60,000 nt of DNA from Hydractinia symbiolongicarpus (GCF_029227915.1 NC_079879.1:8682001-8742000); one strand, 5' to 3'; shown: positions 21,695-38,196, counted from the stretch's first letter. The notes: a model not told the origin generated them from the letters alone. A program made the numbers and translations.

Positions 21695-23033
21695 ATGGCG
21701 AATCGACCTGTTGGTTTTGGATATACTGCTGAAACAACAAAAAAGGTAGAATGTTTGACGTAAAATGTATGTAAAAATGTTTTTGAGAGGAGACTTTTTA
21801 ATAATTTTTATGCAAAGTTTAAACTACCTATATTTCCATGTATAATAGTACCAAACTTGTTAAGTAAAGTATTTTTTATGTCACAGCGGGTGTCTTTTTA
21901 TATACTGAAATATATGCTTTTTTAAAAGTTATTTTACTTATTATTTTCAGATTGACGCCAAGTACGATCTTGAAAGTGAGCAACAGGCAGTAGAATGGAT
22001 TAATGCTGTTCTCGGAGGGAGCGAACTAGGAACAGTTAAAGGAAAGGACGAAGTACAACAAAAATTAAAAGATGGTATCATTCTTTGCAAGTAAGCCTTT
22101 CGAATCTCCACTCGAGTAGAAGAAAGAATCATAAAACAAGGCTCAGCCTCTCTTTTGTTCAGTATTATATGTTTTATTAGCTTAGTTGCCCGGTGTTGGA
22201 TGTCAGGTTAAGCGCTTATGTGCCATTTTGCCATAAATACTTCGTGAATTTTTAGCACTGAATCAGCCATTGTAGCAGATAGACAACAAGTACTATTCGG
22301 TGTATTCTATTCGGTATTCAGATTAAAACTACTGAAATCTGCTAAGACACCCTCTCTTCTTCATTATAAATTCAGCGTCACAGCCGTTAACTTCACCAAC
22401 AAGGCAAAATGCCCTGGAAACGAGGTCGAATTGCATTACATCCTCTGTTTTTAGGCTTATGAATACTTTACAACCAGGGGCCATTCCTAAAATACATCCG
22501 GCTAATGCGAACAAATTCAAACACGTAAGACTTTTGTGACAGTATTGTTAAAATGTCTTTCGAGTTCGAATCATTCTTATTGTGCACGTTTGCTTTGCCT
22601 TTAGATGGAAAACATCTCCAACTTTTTAACGGCAGCCGAGAAATATGGTTGTTCCCGTGGAGATTTATTCCAATCAGTTTACTTGCAAGATAACCAAAAT
22701 ATGGGCGCCGTTATTGGCGGAGTTCATGCTTTAGGAAGAAAGGTTAGAACTTAATATTCTATCAACCTCTACCATAGGGCCTGTTCTCCTTCCTGTCTAA
22801 CACTGCTGAAAAGGGCCTGGGTACGAGGTTAGACATCCCACGTGTGATTTAAAAAACAGGTCTTCCAAGGAAAGACTTTGCATTAAAAAACATTTCTATT
22901 TGCTAATTCTCACTCATTTTAGGCACAAGTAAACAATTTCAGTGGACCAGTTTTAGGACCCAAAGAAGCTCAAGCGAACAAGAGAGAATTTTCCGAAGAG
23001 CAATTGTTACATGGTAGAGTTCATGGTATCTAG
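21695..23033 (+). CDS. Calponin-homology (transgelin/Mp20-type) protein, 169 aa, 5 exons
   Basis: Exons 21695-21745, 21951-22090, 22455-22524, 22605-22742, 22923-23033, all GT-AG and in phase. It starts MANRPVGFGYTAETTKK. A single CH domain fills about residues 20-130: EQQAVEWINAVLGG, DGIILCKLMNTLQPGAIPKI, NISNFLTAAEKYGCSRGDLF, DNQNMGAVIGGVHALGRK. The tail VLGPKEAQANKREFSEEQL is also family-typical. Transgelins and muscle protein 20 bind and bundle actin. Here the protein stops after HGRVHGI, where relatives go on into the 23-residue calponin repeat (IGLQMG...), so that actin-binding repeat is missing. The start is the first ATG in a sensible context with an in-phase first exon. Confidence 0.9.
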
Positions 23034-23159
23034 AAACCATTCCTCTTTCAGATGCCTTCAAAATATATTTCAATCTGCAGCTTCCTTTGTGGGTACCGAA
23101 AACAGCCAGCAGAATCTTTATAAAATGAATTGTAATAATTTATTTATACATCTGATATT

Positions 23160-23165
23160 TTTATT
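23160..23165 (-). terminator. Candidate polyadenylation signal of the ZC4H2-like gene
   Basis: AATAAA on the minus strand, 78 bp after the stop codon at 23243. It lies beyond the calponin stop, so the two 3' UTRs probably overlap or nearly touch. Confidence 0.4.
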
Positions 23166-23242
23166 GTAAATACAAAAACTACAACAATATGAATCTTGAA
23201 AAATAATTTTTTGTTGTATCTTGCGACGGTATTTAACTAGAT

Positions 23243-26200
23243 CTACACTTTTCTTTTTTTGAAGATTTTTTCCAGGTCTTTTATTTCCGGGAGTGTATCT
23301 AAGCCGATGGAGATTCGTGTTTGGTCCACTTCTAATTTCATTGGTTTATACAAATCGACCAACTCTTGTGTTTTCACTTTGGAATTTTCCAAATCATTTT
23401 TCGCGTGTTTCATCATAGTTCGAAGCTGAAAATGAATGAATAATTTTTATTTTGTGAATATTGCATCATTCTAAAAATTCTGTAATTTGTGCAAGACTTC
23501 TCTTAAAACACCAGACTGAAAGCAAAAACTACAAAAGTTTGTTTAAATTTCACCAAATAAGTTCTTATTACAAAATTAATACGATAACGGCCAGACACAC
23601 AAAAAAAATAATGCAGCAAGATGTTTACATAGCGTAGTGTCGAAACTTGTACATCGTACTTTCGACACTTGATACCGTCCCGTCGATAGTTTTATATCGA
23701 AGTGTCGAAACTTGTATATCGTACTTTCGACACTTGATACCGTCCCGTCGATAGTTATATATGGAAGTGTCGAAACTTGTATATCGTACTTTCAACACTT
23801 GATACCGTCCCGTCGATAGTTTTATATCGAAGTGTCGAAACTTGTATATCGTACTTTCGACACTTGATACCGTCCCGTCGATAGTTATATATGGAAGTGT
23901 CGAAACTTGTATATCGTACTTTTAACACTTGATACCGTCCCGTCGATAGTTATATATGGAAGTGTCGAAACTTGTATATCGTACTTTCGACACTTGATAC
24001 CGTCCCGTCGATAGTTATATATGGAAGTGTCGAAACTTGTATATCGTACTTTCAACACTTGATACCGTCCCGTCGATAGTTATATATGGAAGTGTCGAAA
24101 CTTGTACATCGTACTTTCGACACTTGATACCGTCCCGTCGATAGTTTTATATCGAAGTGTCGAAACTTGTATATCGTACTTTCGACACTTGATACCGTCC
24201 CGTCGATAGTTATATATCGAAGTGTCGAAACTTGTATATCGTATTGCCCATTACCGTTGATACTAGAACAGGCAGGAAGGGATAAGAAAGTTTACAATTA
24301 AAGAGTGAGAAATAGATAAGTAAAAAAACAATCGATCCTGATTATTGTTCAACTTTGAACCTTTTTTTGGATCAAAGGTAATCCTAAAACTTAAATTTAA
24401 TTGGTTGGTTTCACTACTCACTCAAACGTACTTATAATTTTTAAATTTTGGTCCAAAGGGGTATTCATTTTCAAATATAACAAATCATAAACCTCAACAA
24501 TTTGCGGATATATAATTTTGCACTGTCATCTGCAAATCTGGCTGAAGTCACTGAAATACTTTATTTTAAAACTTCTTTGAGATAAACCTTGAAAGTCCGG
24601 AGACGAGAATGCTTTAAGGCAGATATTCTACAGTTAAGATAAAAATTGTTTGAAGAAAAAATCAAATATGGAATGGCTGGCAAGCAACTCCGCATTTTCT
24701 TTTTAGAAAAGAAATAGAATATTTACTTCACAAGAGAACAAACCACACTCAACATAGAAAAAACAATTACGTTTTAAGAAACAAAAGTTAATTTGAAAAG
24801 AAAGTTTCGAATAATTTACTGGGACAAAACTTTTCAGGGATTGGAACCAACCGCGAATTTCGTTCGTAGGAATTTAATTTTGTGGATCAGCCTATTTTCC
24901 AATTTTTTTTTATTTTGCGGCCAATTTTTATTACTAAAAGATTTTCCGATGTAAAATTGCGTAAAACAACATCCTCATAACACTATTCTTTTCGCACTTA
25001 GACAGCTTAGTTTCACATAGTTCATTGCTTTATAACAATTTACAGAATTTTCTGATTTTTTGTCCCAGTTATGAAATTCAGACTTTTCAATGTTCTCCTG
25101 TTTTTGATGGCTATCTGCCATGTTTTATCACGTTTTTTCCTTATAGCGTTAATAGAATTATTTGACTAACAACACAACACCAAAAAAATCATTTTTCTTC
25201 CGTGGTAGGCGGAAAAAATATTTTTCGCCAGCATTGGGGCGGAAAAAATATTTTTCACGGGACTTATTCTTGGATTTTCCAAAAGTTTGCGAAATTTTAC
25301 AAAGAAAGGAAACTGAAAATATAAAAAAGAATTTCTATAAATGGATAAAAATGATGAAATTTTCTTGTCCCACGAATAATTTTTTCCGACATTTTTTATC
25401 CGATAGGTAGCGAATTATTGGAAGACAGATACGCCCTTTAACAAAACACGCCCAAATTCAGTGAGTAGAAATGTTAAAAAATTTCATTTTAAAGCATAAT
25501 TTTTTAAAATAACTGACTTTATCTTCTTCATGAAACCATTAAATTATTTAAATGAAACATTGAATATTTAATTTCTTCAAGTAGAATGTTTTAAAATTGC
25601 AAGTTGACTGAAGCTCTCCGCCTCAAACTTAAACACTTATAAATTTAGTTAAATGGCTTATCACTTAACCTTTCACAATGAATGATGAGTAGCCGATGCA
25701 AACACTTTTAATTGAACACCTCTAGTCTCTGTTTATCTGTTACTGCAAAAAACAACAAAAAACAAAACAAAAACACAAACAAAAAAAAATGAACATAATT
25801 TGGCTTCAAAACTTTTGGTAAAAATTAAGAATTTCCAGTTCTCATATGAATCCTAATTATCACGAAATATTAAAAAACAAACTAAAAGTGAAAAATTCCT
25901 TCTTCTTCGCGAAACACAATTTGACAGTTGGAAACAGCGTAGACGAAATACAAACATAGCGCACAGAACGTAAATATTTATTTTCTTTATAAAATTTTAT
26001 GTGAAATAGAGATCTCGCCTGTTTTAACTGTTACTACAAGACATAGAGGACGTTATGAAGTTGGAAGAAAAACATAACATATGTACATAACTAATCACCA
26101 TAACATACACAGTGCTTTAGAGTTTGGCAAGCTTATGACCTCTTGTAAGGATCAAACGAACGTTACAGCAACGTTATATAACTCTATTTCAAGTTTTTTT

Positions 26201-27316
26201 CGGTCGCATATTGAAGCTCCAAACGCTTCTATACCAGATTATCGTTCATATTTATTTTTGAAAACCTCATTCCCAAACATTTGTACTTTATTGACACAAA
26301 AAAGTCGTTTTCTTTTCTACAATTTGGGTCATGTCGTTTCTGTTGATTTGCTTGTTTGTTAAGTTTAGGGGTCAATATTTTCTAGTGAAATAGAAAGATA
26401 TGGAATGTATGAGAAACTCAAGGATACTGACGTCAAGAACCTTAGGAAATGTGTCGAAATAAGTTTTGATCATATTTTTTTTTTGATTTATTCAAATTAT
26501 AGCTTTTAAAAAACTCTTTCGTGTTTTAGAATTGACGTCAAAAATCTTAATCATTGCACAATAAAATTGCTAGGGCGAAATTTTAATCACGGCCTATTTT
26601 GTGATTGTGGCAGGAAAAATTTTGATTGGATTAATAACGATCTATGTGTATGGGAAACAACAAAGCTATAAACACCACGTATTGCGTACAACAAAAACGG
26701 AAATTTTCGACATTTAAGGACTAAGAAAGACAAATAAAATACTGATGACGACGCAGTTGAAAGCAATTAAGGTGACAAATTCATAAAAATGTCAAAAACA
26801 AAATTGACAAGTACAATACTGACGACGGCAGCTGAATAATGACAGCAACAGATACGATGATGACGACGACGACAAATACAATATTGACGACAGTATGTAA
26901 AAAATTACGGAAGCAAAGAACACGCGTGTACATGAAGAGCAAAGTAAAACATCCACCTTGCTAACATCTGCATCAATTGCTTCGATCGCTTTAACATGCA
27001 GTAAACGCTCCCTTTGCAAAACTTCTACCTCGTTCGAACTGTCCAACAAGTTCTTCTCTTCTTGGTGAAAAGTTTCAATTTCGTTTAAAATCTGCGCTTT
27101 TAAGTTTTCCAGTTGACAAGTTTTAGGACTAAAATGAAGAAGGACTAAAAAAAGTTAAAAAAAGTTCGACTTCCCGAAAAAATCTCCCATTTTTTATCCA
27201 ATTGGATTGCAAAGCTATTTAAGCATCACGCACCGTAATATTTTCATTACTTCTAAGTTGAGTACCATCTCGTCTCGAGAAAGGTTAGTGGCGCCATCTT
27301 GTTTTTCCGCTGACAT
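23243..27316 (-). CDS. ZC4H2-like coiled-coil protein lacking the zinc finger, 145 aa, 3 exons
   Basis: Exons 27234-27316, 26957-27128, 23243-23425 join in phase with GT-AG borders. The protein starts MSAEKQDGATNLSRDEMV. Residues about 20-135 follow the N-terminal coiled coil of ZC4H2: KTCQLENLKAQILNEIETF, LLHVKAIEAIDADVSK, LVDLYKPMKLEVDQTRISIG and LDTLPEIKDLEKIF (compare the family's EYKPLK and GLQRLPDL positions). It then ends at FKKRKV and a stop, where the vertebrate protein (about 224 aa) continues to a C4H2 finger. Only 210 bp separate this stop from the convergent calponin stop and I saw no donor or CxxC exon there. ZC4H2 is a nuclear factor of neural development; the role without a finger is unknown. 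The intron of 3.5 kb holds a satellite array. Confidence 0.75.
23637..24244. repeat. 65-bp tandem array, 9.4 copies, each with a hairpin
   Basis: Units start at 23637, 23702, 23767 and every 65 bp to 24222. Each has AAGTGTCGAAA, a 14-nt spacer, then TTTCGACACTT, a perfect 11-bp inverted repeat in most units; some have CAACACTT or TAACACTT instead. The unit ends CCCGTCGATAGTT plus TTATATCGAA or ATATATGGAA, and these two types alternate in the first four copies, suggesting an old 130-bp dimer. It is in the intron of the ZC4H2-like gene. Confidence 0.95.
25208..25257. repeat. Pair of AT-core palindromes with GC ends
   Basis: GGCGGAAAAAATATTTTTCG followed by CC (25208-25229) is a near-perfect palindrome. 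GGCGGAAAAAATATTTTTCA at 25238 repeats it, 30 bp later. They lie in the ZC4H2-like intron beside other sequence of the type 'CGCGAATTTCGTTCG' (24854). Confidence 0.7.
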
Positions 27317-28360
27317 TTTTTCATGTTATTAATGCTATAAAAACACGTTTCATGTACAGTAACCTTAAAATACTACAACAGCAAAAAATCAAAAGCGTGA
27401 TTACAAATTTGTATCATAAGCTTGAAATATTACTGGTTATGTCCAATAATTATAGACAAAATTATTGAAACAAAGCGTTAAAATTTGGAAGTGGCATTCT
27501 CTACCATGCTGACGTCAGCAACAATTTGCACATTTCAAGAATGTGGGTTTAACCAAATAACATAAACTCTGAAGGCGTAAGTCCTGAATGTTCACTTTTA
27601 CAAGTCTAATATGCGTGAATCAAATATAGAAATAGCCTATGTAATCACTTGTGGCTGCGAACTTATAGTTGTATTGTTGCAATATATTTCGTCCATGACA
27701 ATAGTGCAGGTTTACAAGAAGCATTCCAATAAAGATGTTTCTCTTTACCAAATATAAACACAAGTTAGACGTGTACACAAACCCTTATCATTTGAAAACA
27801 CTAAATTTAAATATCTTCGCTTCACAACAGATTTAATCTGGAGGAATTAATACTAAAATTTCGATTGCAACATACGGCTTTGATAACTAATATAATAATA
27901 CGAAGACGATAGCGGTTATAATCATCAAGTCAAGAACGTTTATTTAAATAAAAGAAAATATAATGATAAGATGAAGTATTAGGCCTTATCTTCTCTTCGA
28001 GCCATAATAGAATAAAGTCTCTATCTTTCTGTCTCTTGGTACCAATTTATTATCCCTTTTTTTCAAAGTTAGTTTTAATTCAATTAATTTAAAACCAAAT
28101 CAAACATGAAAACACCACGCACATTTCATTCACATGACACAAATTATGCAAAACTACATTTACACTGGGAAATAGTTTTCATTTTCACAAGTGACTTTCA
28201 CAAGTAACTAATTCTACAAATTTGCATGAAAAACAACATGGCACGATCAACAACCGAATTAGCACTGTTTGAAAAAATATTCACTTGCACATGTAACACG
28301 GTTTTCGCGAGTTAAAACTCTAGTGTGTTACGTGCTTTCACTATAGATATCCACAGACTC
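27317..28360. other. Intergenic, 5' side of ZC4H2-like and 3' side of DUF6940-like genes
   Basis: No coding exon seen. Minus-strand AATAAA candidates lie at 28046-28051 and near 27949, downstream of the DUF6940-like stop. The part next to 27316 should contain the ZC4H2-like promoter; I see no clear TATA box. Confidence 0.5.
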
Positions 28361-29062
28361 TCAGGTGTCATCTTTTCTCGTCTTATATGGTTTGTATGTG
28401 TAATATTTCGGCCTTGAGTCAATGCGCATGTGCAACCAGTAAATACCAAGTCCTGACGTAGACAGCCACGTGTGTTTCGAACCTTGGTCGTTGACACGTG
28501 CATCCATTTCTTCAGCGGTAAGTTTCCAAAAGTCATGATATTGTTTCTCGTCTGCATTTCGTGCAAATGAGGCTAAATGCGTAAAAGTTTTGTCACTTTT
28601 AGAAGCAACTGGACAAGGTGCGATTAATTTTGCATCTCTTCCTAAGTTAAAAAACGCCACATTGGAGCAGTCAGATTTAAAATGTTCTGAAAAGGCTTCG
28701 CGGTTTGGTGAAACATTAGCGAGAGTTTTCGAATTTACTAAAACGAATTCGAATTCTGTTGCGGAATAGTCAACATTATTCACAGGTGGTGTTTCAAAAA
28801 AGTAAGCAGGGTATGGACAGTCTGTCAATACGTGTTTAAGCTCATCTCGAAATTTCTCGTCATCTTTAAGTAACTGTATTACATTATTAAATTTGATTCG
28901 ATCTTCACCCAAGTACACTTTGTATTTTTCTACGTCTCCATCCACTTGTTCTTTCCTAAACGTATACATCACTAGTTTCTGCTTTGTTGAGGAAGGGTAC
29001 AAAATATACGCCGTGATGGAGAGTGCGGACACGACGCTTCCAATTACTGCATACGATCTCAT
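28361..29062 (-). CDS. DUF6940-like protein with N-terminal membrane anchor, 233 aa, single exon
   Basis: An intronless frame from ATG at 29062. Residues 5-23 (AVIGSVVSALSITAYILYP) form a likely membrane anchor or signal. The body matches the pattern I recall for the DUF6940 family: FFETPPV, FEFVLVNS, AFSEHF, VAFFNLGRDAKLIAPCP, FTHLASFARNADEKQYHDFW, and near the C terminus TWLSTSGLGIYWLHMRIDSR then PKYYTYKPY. The function of that family is not known; conserved PCP, WLSTSG, WLH and RPKYY residues suggest a common fold or active site. The family is scattered among bacteria and eukaryotes and the gene has no introns among intron-rich neighbours, so horizontal origin or retroposition is possible. 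The frame itself is very secure. Confidence 0.85.
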   Translation of the reverse strand: MRSYAVIGSVVSALSITAYILYPSSTKQKLVMYTFRKEQVDGDVEKYKVYLGEDRIKFNNVIQLLKDDEKFRDELKHVLTDCPYPAYFFETPPVNNVDYSATEFEFVLVNSKTLANVSPNREAFSEHFKSDCSNVAFFNLGRDAKLIAPCPVASKSDKTFTHLASFARNADEKQYHDFWKLTAEEMDARVNDQGSKHTWLSTSGLGIYWLHMRIDSRPKYYTYKPYKTRKDDT

Positions 29063-30408
29063 TTAATCTATAGAAAAAAATGTGAGAGAAAACTATCAAT
29101 GAAAACTACCAGGCCACATTCTCACGATGTGCGACATTGCAAATATAAACTCAGTTTTCAAATTTACAAATAACCTATTTATTTTTTTGATTTCTATGTA
29201 AAAACTTACTTAGGATATTTTTTGGAGCCTTAATATTCTTCTAAATGATAAAAAAAAAATGTCAACGATACACGGGATTGTCGGCTAAAATTTAAAACTT
29301 GCAGACATATGTTCTTTCAACAAAATACAAAGGTATAATCGCACGTTTATTAAAGGATGCTCCATCAAATGCAAGTGAAGCAACTAATTAGCAACTTCTT
29401 CTATGTCTTATAAAAGCTGAAGATATAAAATAAGGTATGGTTGAACACAGCATCACTGTGTGTAAAAAAACACCATTCACAAATAATATATAAAGAAATT
29501 TCGCGATCAGAAAATTTGGTAATTTTTAGTTATTTTCATGAATATTTAATATCGGAAAAATTCTAAATCATGACACGGTGAATACTTTTTCCAAACATTT
29601 ATATCAAAGATTATTTTTTTTAAAAAAAATATGAAGTAATGAAGATATACACATGCCAAATTGAAATAAGGAGAAGTCACCCTATTATGTTGTTTGCCCT
29701 CATTTCAAACGATTGTTTCAAAAATTCGTAAAAATTTGAACCGTAAAAAATCTAAATTTAGAAAACGCAAATTCAAAACCCCAAAATTTGTAATTATAAA
29801 CAAATCAGTTTTCAAATTTACAACTAACCTAAATGGCTAACTTCAAGGGTAATAATTATAAACTTGTAGCTGCAAGATAGACTTTAAACGGACAAGAAAG
29901 TTTGGCCGGCTATTTTACAGTTAAACTCAACCACAAAATTTAAAATTACACAAAAAAGAAATGAAATCAGAATTGTTACCAAAACTTTTAAAAGACTTTT
30001 TTTTTAAACAAATAAAAAAGTACTACTATTGGGCGCCGTTCTGACATTATTCGACTCCATTGAACATAGTTTCTGCAAAGAGATTCGTTATTTATGAAGC
30101 TCATACTTGATAAAAATTATATTTTGGGATACATAAGAGCATACTTTCTGAGACTGAACACAATGTAGGATCAAATATTTTTAAAGGTTGAGAGACAACC
30201 GTTTTTCTATTACCTTCTACTAAACCTAGCAAATCAGCGAAATCAGGTTAAAAAGGTGTATCCAATACAGATAAATAATTTGTTTTGCAAATTATGTATT
30301 GTATCTTTAAACTATAAAAAATGTTTACATTTAAGTGAGCATAAATTCAACGAAACAAAAATAGGTAACTTCAAGATAATATAAAAGTTTGTAAATCTAA
30401 TACATAAA
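29063..30408. other. Intergenic, no gene seen
   Basis: AT-rich. Contains CATCAAATGCAAG...AAGCAACTAATTAGCAACTTCTT-like text around 29360-29400 that resembles a worn scrap of the SDR last exon (compare 30475-30515), but too little remains to annotate it as a gene copy. Confidence 0.45.
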
Positions 30409-34663
<4,255 letters not shown>

Positions 34664-35983
34664 TTTTTATTTTTATCTAAAAAAATATTTGCAGTTAATT
34701 TTTCAGTGGTCAAAGGAAGCACAAGGTAAAAATAAATGCAAAACCTGTAGTGGTTAAAAAGTTATCTATTCCTTTTTTAATTTAACTAGTTTGTATCCCG
34801 TGGATAAATCCATGGGTTCGCTTGTCCTTTGTATACCCCATTTCATGATTCCGTAACACGACGTTTATCTTGCAGACAGACAAAGTACAGCTATTATTAA
34901 TATAGATAAATATTATGAATATGTGTAAATTAGATTTTAGTTACAAAAATCTTTATATTAATAAAATAAATTTGACTTTAAAAATCTGGAGGAGCTACAG
35001 TAAAAAAAAACATTTCCTTAAGATAGCAACAAATTGTTTGTATGTATATTATATAGATATAAAACTACAAAAATAATAAAAAAATTGTGTAAAAATAATC
35101 TCAAATTGCAAAATTATTTCCATGTCATGTGGATTTTTCACGTTTTATGCCAGTTACTGCTAATGAATGAATACAACAGCTGCGGCAGCAACCATGGTAC
35201 CTCAGCAACAAAAGCACACGATGTTTTCTGAAAAACTATTTTTAACTTAATGACAGAAAATGATTTTTTTTAAGATTGCAGAAACAAGGCAGCATATGAC
35301 ATTCTAAATTAAACACTATAGGGTTTTTCTTAATTTTTAGCTAATTCGCTACATATATTCTAATAAAACATTGAATATCGTTAAAAATATGATACAAGTG
35401 TATTAGTGGAACAGACTGTAAAAAATTGAAGCTAATTCTAGATCAAAATTCAATCCTTGCTAATATTAAAAAAGATAAAAATAGTTTCTATGGACTATTT
35501 AAACCCAAAATTACTGACATTTTTCTAATTAGATGTGGTTGATATTCTCAACTTTTTGACGTTTTCTTGTTTCGTAAATTACTGACGTTTCTGTGTTGAG
35601 TGACAAGACGTGAAGATCAGCAACACATATGATTACTTAATTAACCATAAACACATTCTTAAATTCTAGTTATTAAAAAATAAATAGATAAATAGATATT
35701 CATAAATAAATAAATGTAGTCATGTCATACCCTACCTCTTTCCTCTTTAATGTTGTTGGTTACATAAAAATCTTAAATATATATATTTTAAGGTTTTTTG
35801 TTGCTTATAGGAACCAAAATATGCTTTGGTTTTATGGTCTGTAAAATCATGTAAAAAATTAGTTATCCTGTTTTGCTACATACAACATGCTAAACTGGGT
35901 CTTCCAGCTTACATTTATCAAAAAATAGAAAGTGCAAAGTAAATAAAAAAAGAATTGTTTCCGCTTTAAATCTAACAACTAAA
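34664..35983. promoter_or_regulatory. Spacer between tandem SDR genes
   Basis: Contains the presumed promoter of the intact SDR gene next to 34664, interrupted by a Helitron at 34786-34906. A short plus-strand frame at 35034-35231 has no motif and is probably chance. Nothing else seen. Confidence 0.4.
34786..34906 (-). mobile_element. Small Helitron-like element, diverged subtype, copy 4
   Basis: Minus strand: A|TCTATATTAATAATAGC, GTCTGTCTGCAAG, AAGCGAACCC, hairpin CCATGGAT/ATCCACGG (one mismatch) and ACAAACTAG|T. The inner sequence differs from copies 1-3 but both ends keep the Helitron signs. Confidence 0.7.
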
Positions 35984-35986
35984 TTA

Positions 35987-36190
<204 letters not shown>

Positions 36191-36870
36191 TCATAATTAA
36201 GTTTGTTAAAAAAAGCAAGCAACAATAAAAAAATGGTGAATGTGGTTTCAAATCAAACATTCTAGTAGAAACGAAATACTTTTGAAAACACGTTTTTTTT
36301 TAATTTTAAGAAAACAGTATTTCGTATTATTCTTAGGTCAAAATTCAATGAACACAAAATGGCAACAATACATGACCACTTAAAAGTTACCTTCTCATTA
36401 TCTTCCTCAGATAATCCTGCTGTTTTAAGAACGTCAGTCTTTATAAGCCCTGGGTTGACACTGTTAACACGAACTTGCTTTGATGCAAGATCCTAATGCT
36501 GTACATCTTGTCAACTGATCAATAGCAGCTTTGATGTGCAGTATACAACGAAGTTATCTGACTAAAATTAGTTAATGACACTTATATTATTATTATTATA
36601 TTATTATTGAGGATCGCAACATCCATGGGAATACTCTTTTTATTAAAATGAACGTGAAGATATAAGATATTCAGCAGGTATACAAAACTGAGGGAATTAA
36701 CTTTTCTAATGTTAAGCTTAAGAATTTGATTCTACTGTATTTACATTAGGCTTCTTTTACCTATTCAGTATATTTTTCAGAACTCAGAATGTTTTAAAAA
36801 GAATTTTTTAAATCAATTGAATAAAGATTCAATGTTGCTTCAATTCGTGGAAGGATTAAGGAGTTAAAAA

Positions 36871-36935
36871 TCTCTTATATTAATCTTATATGTTGTCTCT
36901 CTGTCTGCAAGGTTATAGTTGACACGATGCTATAT
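36871..36935 (+). mobile_element. Possible Helitron 5' fragment
   Basis: TCTTATATTAATCTTATATG, then GTCTCTCTGTCTGCAAG and GACACGATGC resemble the 5' part of the copy at 34786-34906. No 3' hairpin end. Weak. Confidence 0.3.
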
Positions 36936-38196
36936 ATTTTTCCAATTTAGCTAAAACTTCTCCACGGAGTAAATCACTTTATTCTCCAGCAAATAGCAAT
37001 AAAAAATGTGACAGGTGAATTACAGCGAATTTTGGAAATTAAAAATAGCTTCCAATTTTTAGGGTGATGTAAGTGAAACATTAAAGTGTAAACAGACAGA
37101 TTCAGGCCGAATAAATGCATCACAAAATCGAACATTATTTTGGGTTTTTTCATACTACTGTTTTTAAAGTAAGGTTCAAATTAATAATGACACATGTTGG
37201 CTCACACTTCACTGTGATACATGAAAATGGTTTGGTTGTGTCATTCTGGTTGATTAGTTCAGGGATAGCAGATAGCAAATCGCTATTTTGCGCTAAGGAT
37301 ATACAAAATAAAAATTCCAGTAACATGATTGACAGAGAACCTCCATGAAATTTTAAGTTAATGACTGGTAAAGAAACATTTTTTTTCTTGAATTAATAAA
37401 GAATTTGGAAAACCTACTGCTCTCATACCAGCAACACTTGAAACGAAAACGATATTTCCTAACATTAGAAGCACATAACATTAGTATCAGCTATTTTGCA
37501 TATTACCCATAAAAAAGTTGTTCTACTTCCTTACCTTGTGTAACCACCAGATGTGGAATTGCCAAAGTTGTCAAATGAAAAACAGATCTATACAAAGAAT
37601 TAATTGACAAGTTATTTCATTCTGCATTAATGTTTGATTGTTTCATCACAACACAAAAACAACACAAAAGAAAATAACAATTATGTAAGCGTCGGAGATG
37701 AAGCTCATACTAATCTCATTTAATTTTCTTTCAAAACACACTTATAGCTAGTTAAAATAACAAACCATTATAAAAAGCAAAGATTTTTTGGCAAGAAAAA
37801 AGCCTTATTGACCTCTTTAACTACAGCTGGCAAATTTTAATGAATGCTGAAGGACCTTTCCCATCTTTTAAAACATTTCTTTTCAAATTTCAACGTGAAC
37901 ACACTTGAAGTAGTTCTGGTTCATGACAAAATTAATTAACCACTGACAAACCTAACATTTGTATCCATTTGCTTGTCATAATCTTTTAAAGATGAATTTT
38001 CAATTAAGCCTGATGCCACCAAGATTCCTGCATTGTTTACCTAAACAATAAAGATGCAGCCTTTTTAACTTCATTATCACTTAACAATTGCCCACATGTT
38101 AACAAAAATTCTTGATTCAAGTTTGTCTAAGTTGGATGTAACTTGAACTTACAAATGCAAAAAGGCATGTGTATTCATTTTCTTAAGTCATGAAAA

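Noticed and set aside
23637-24244. CRISPR-like array
   Set aside because: Units are head-to-tail and nearly identical with no unique spacers, in animal intronic DNA.
29340-29410. Fourth SDR exon copy
   Set aside because: Only short patches such as GCAACTTCTTCTA match; too little to support a gene remnant.
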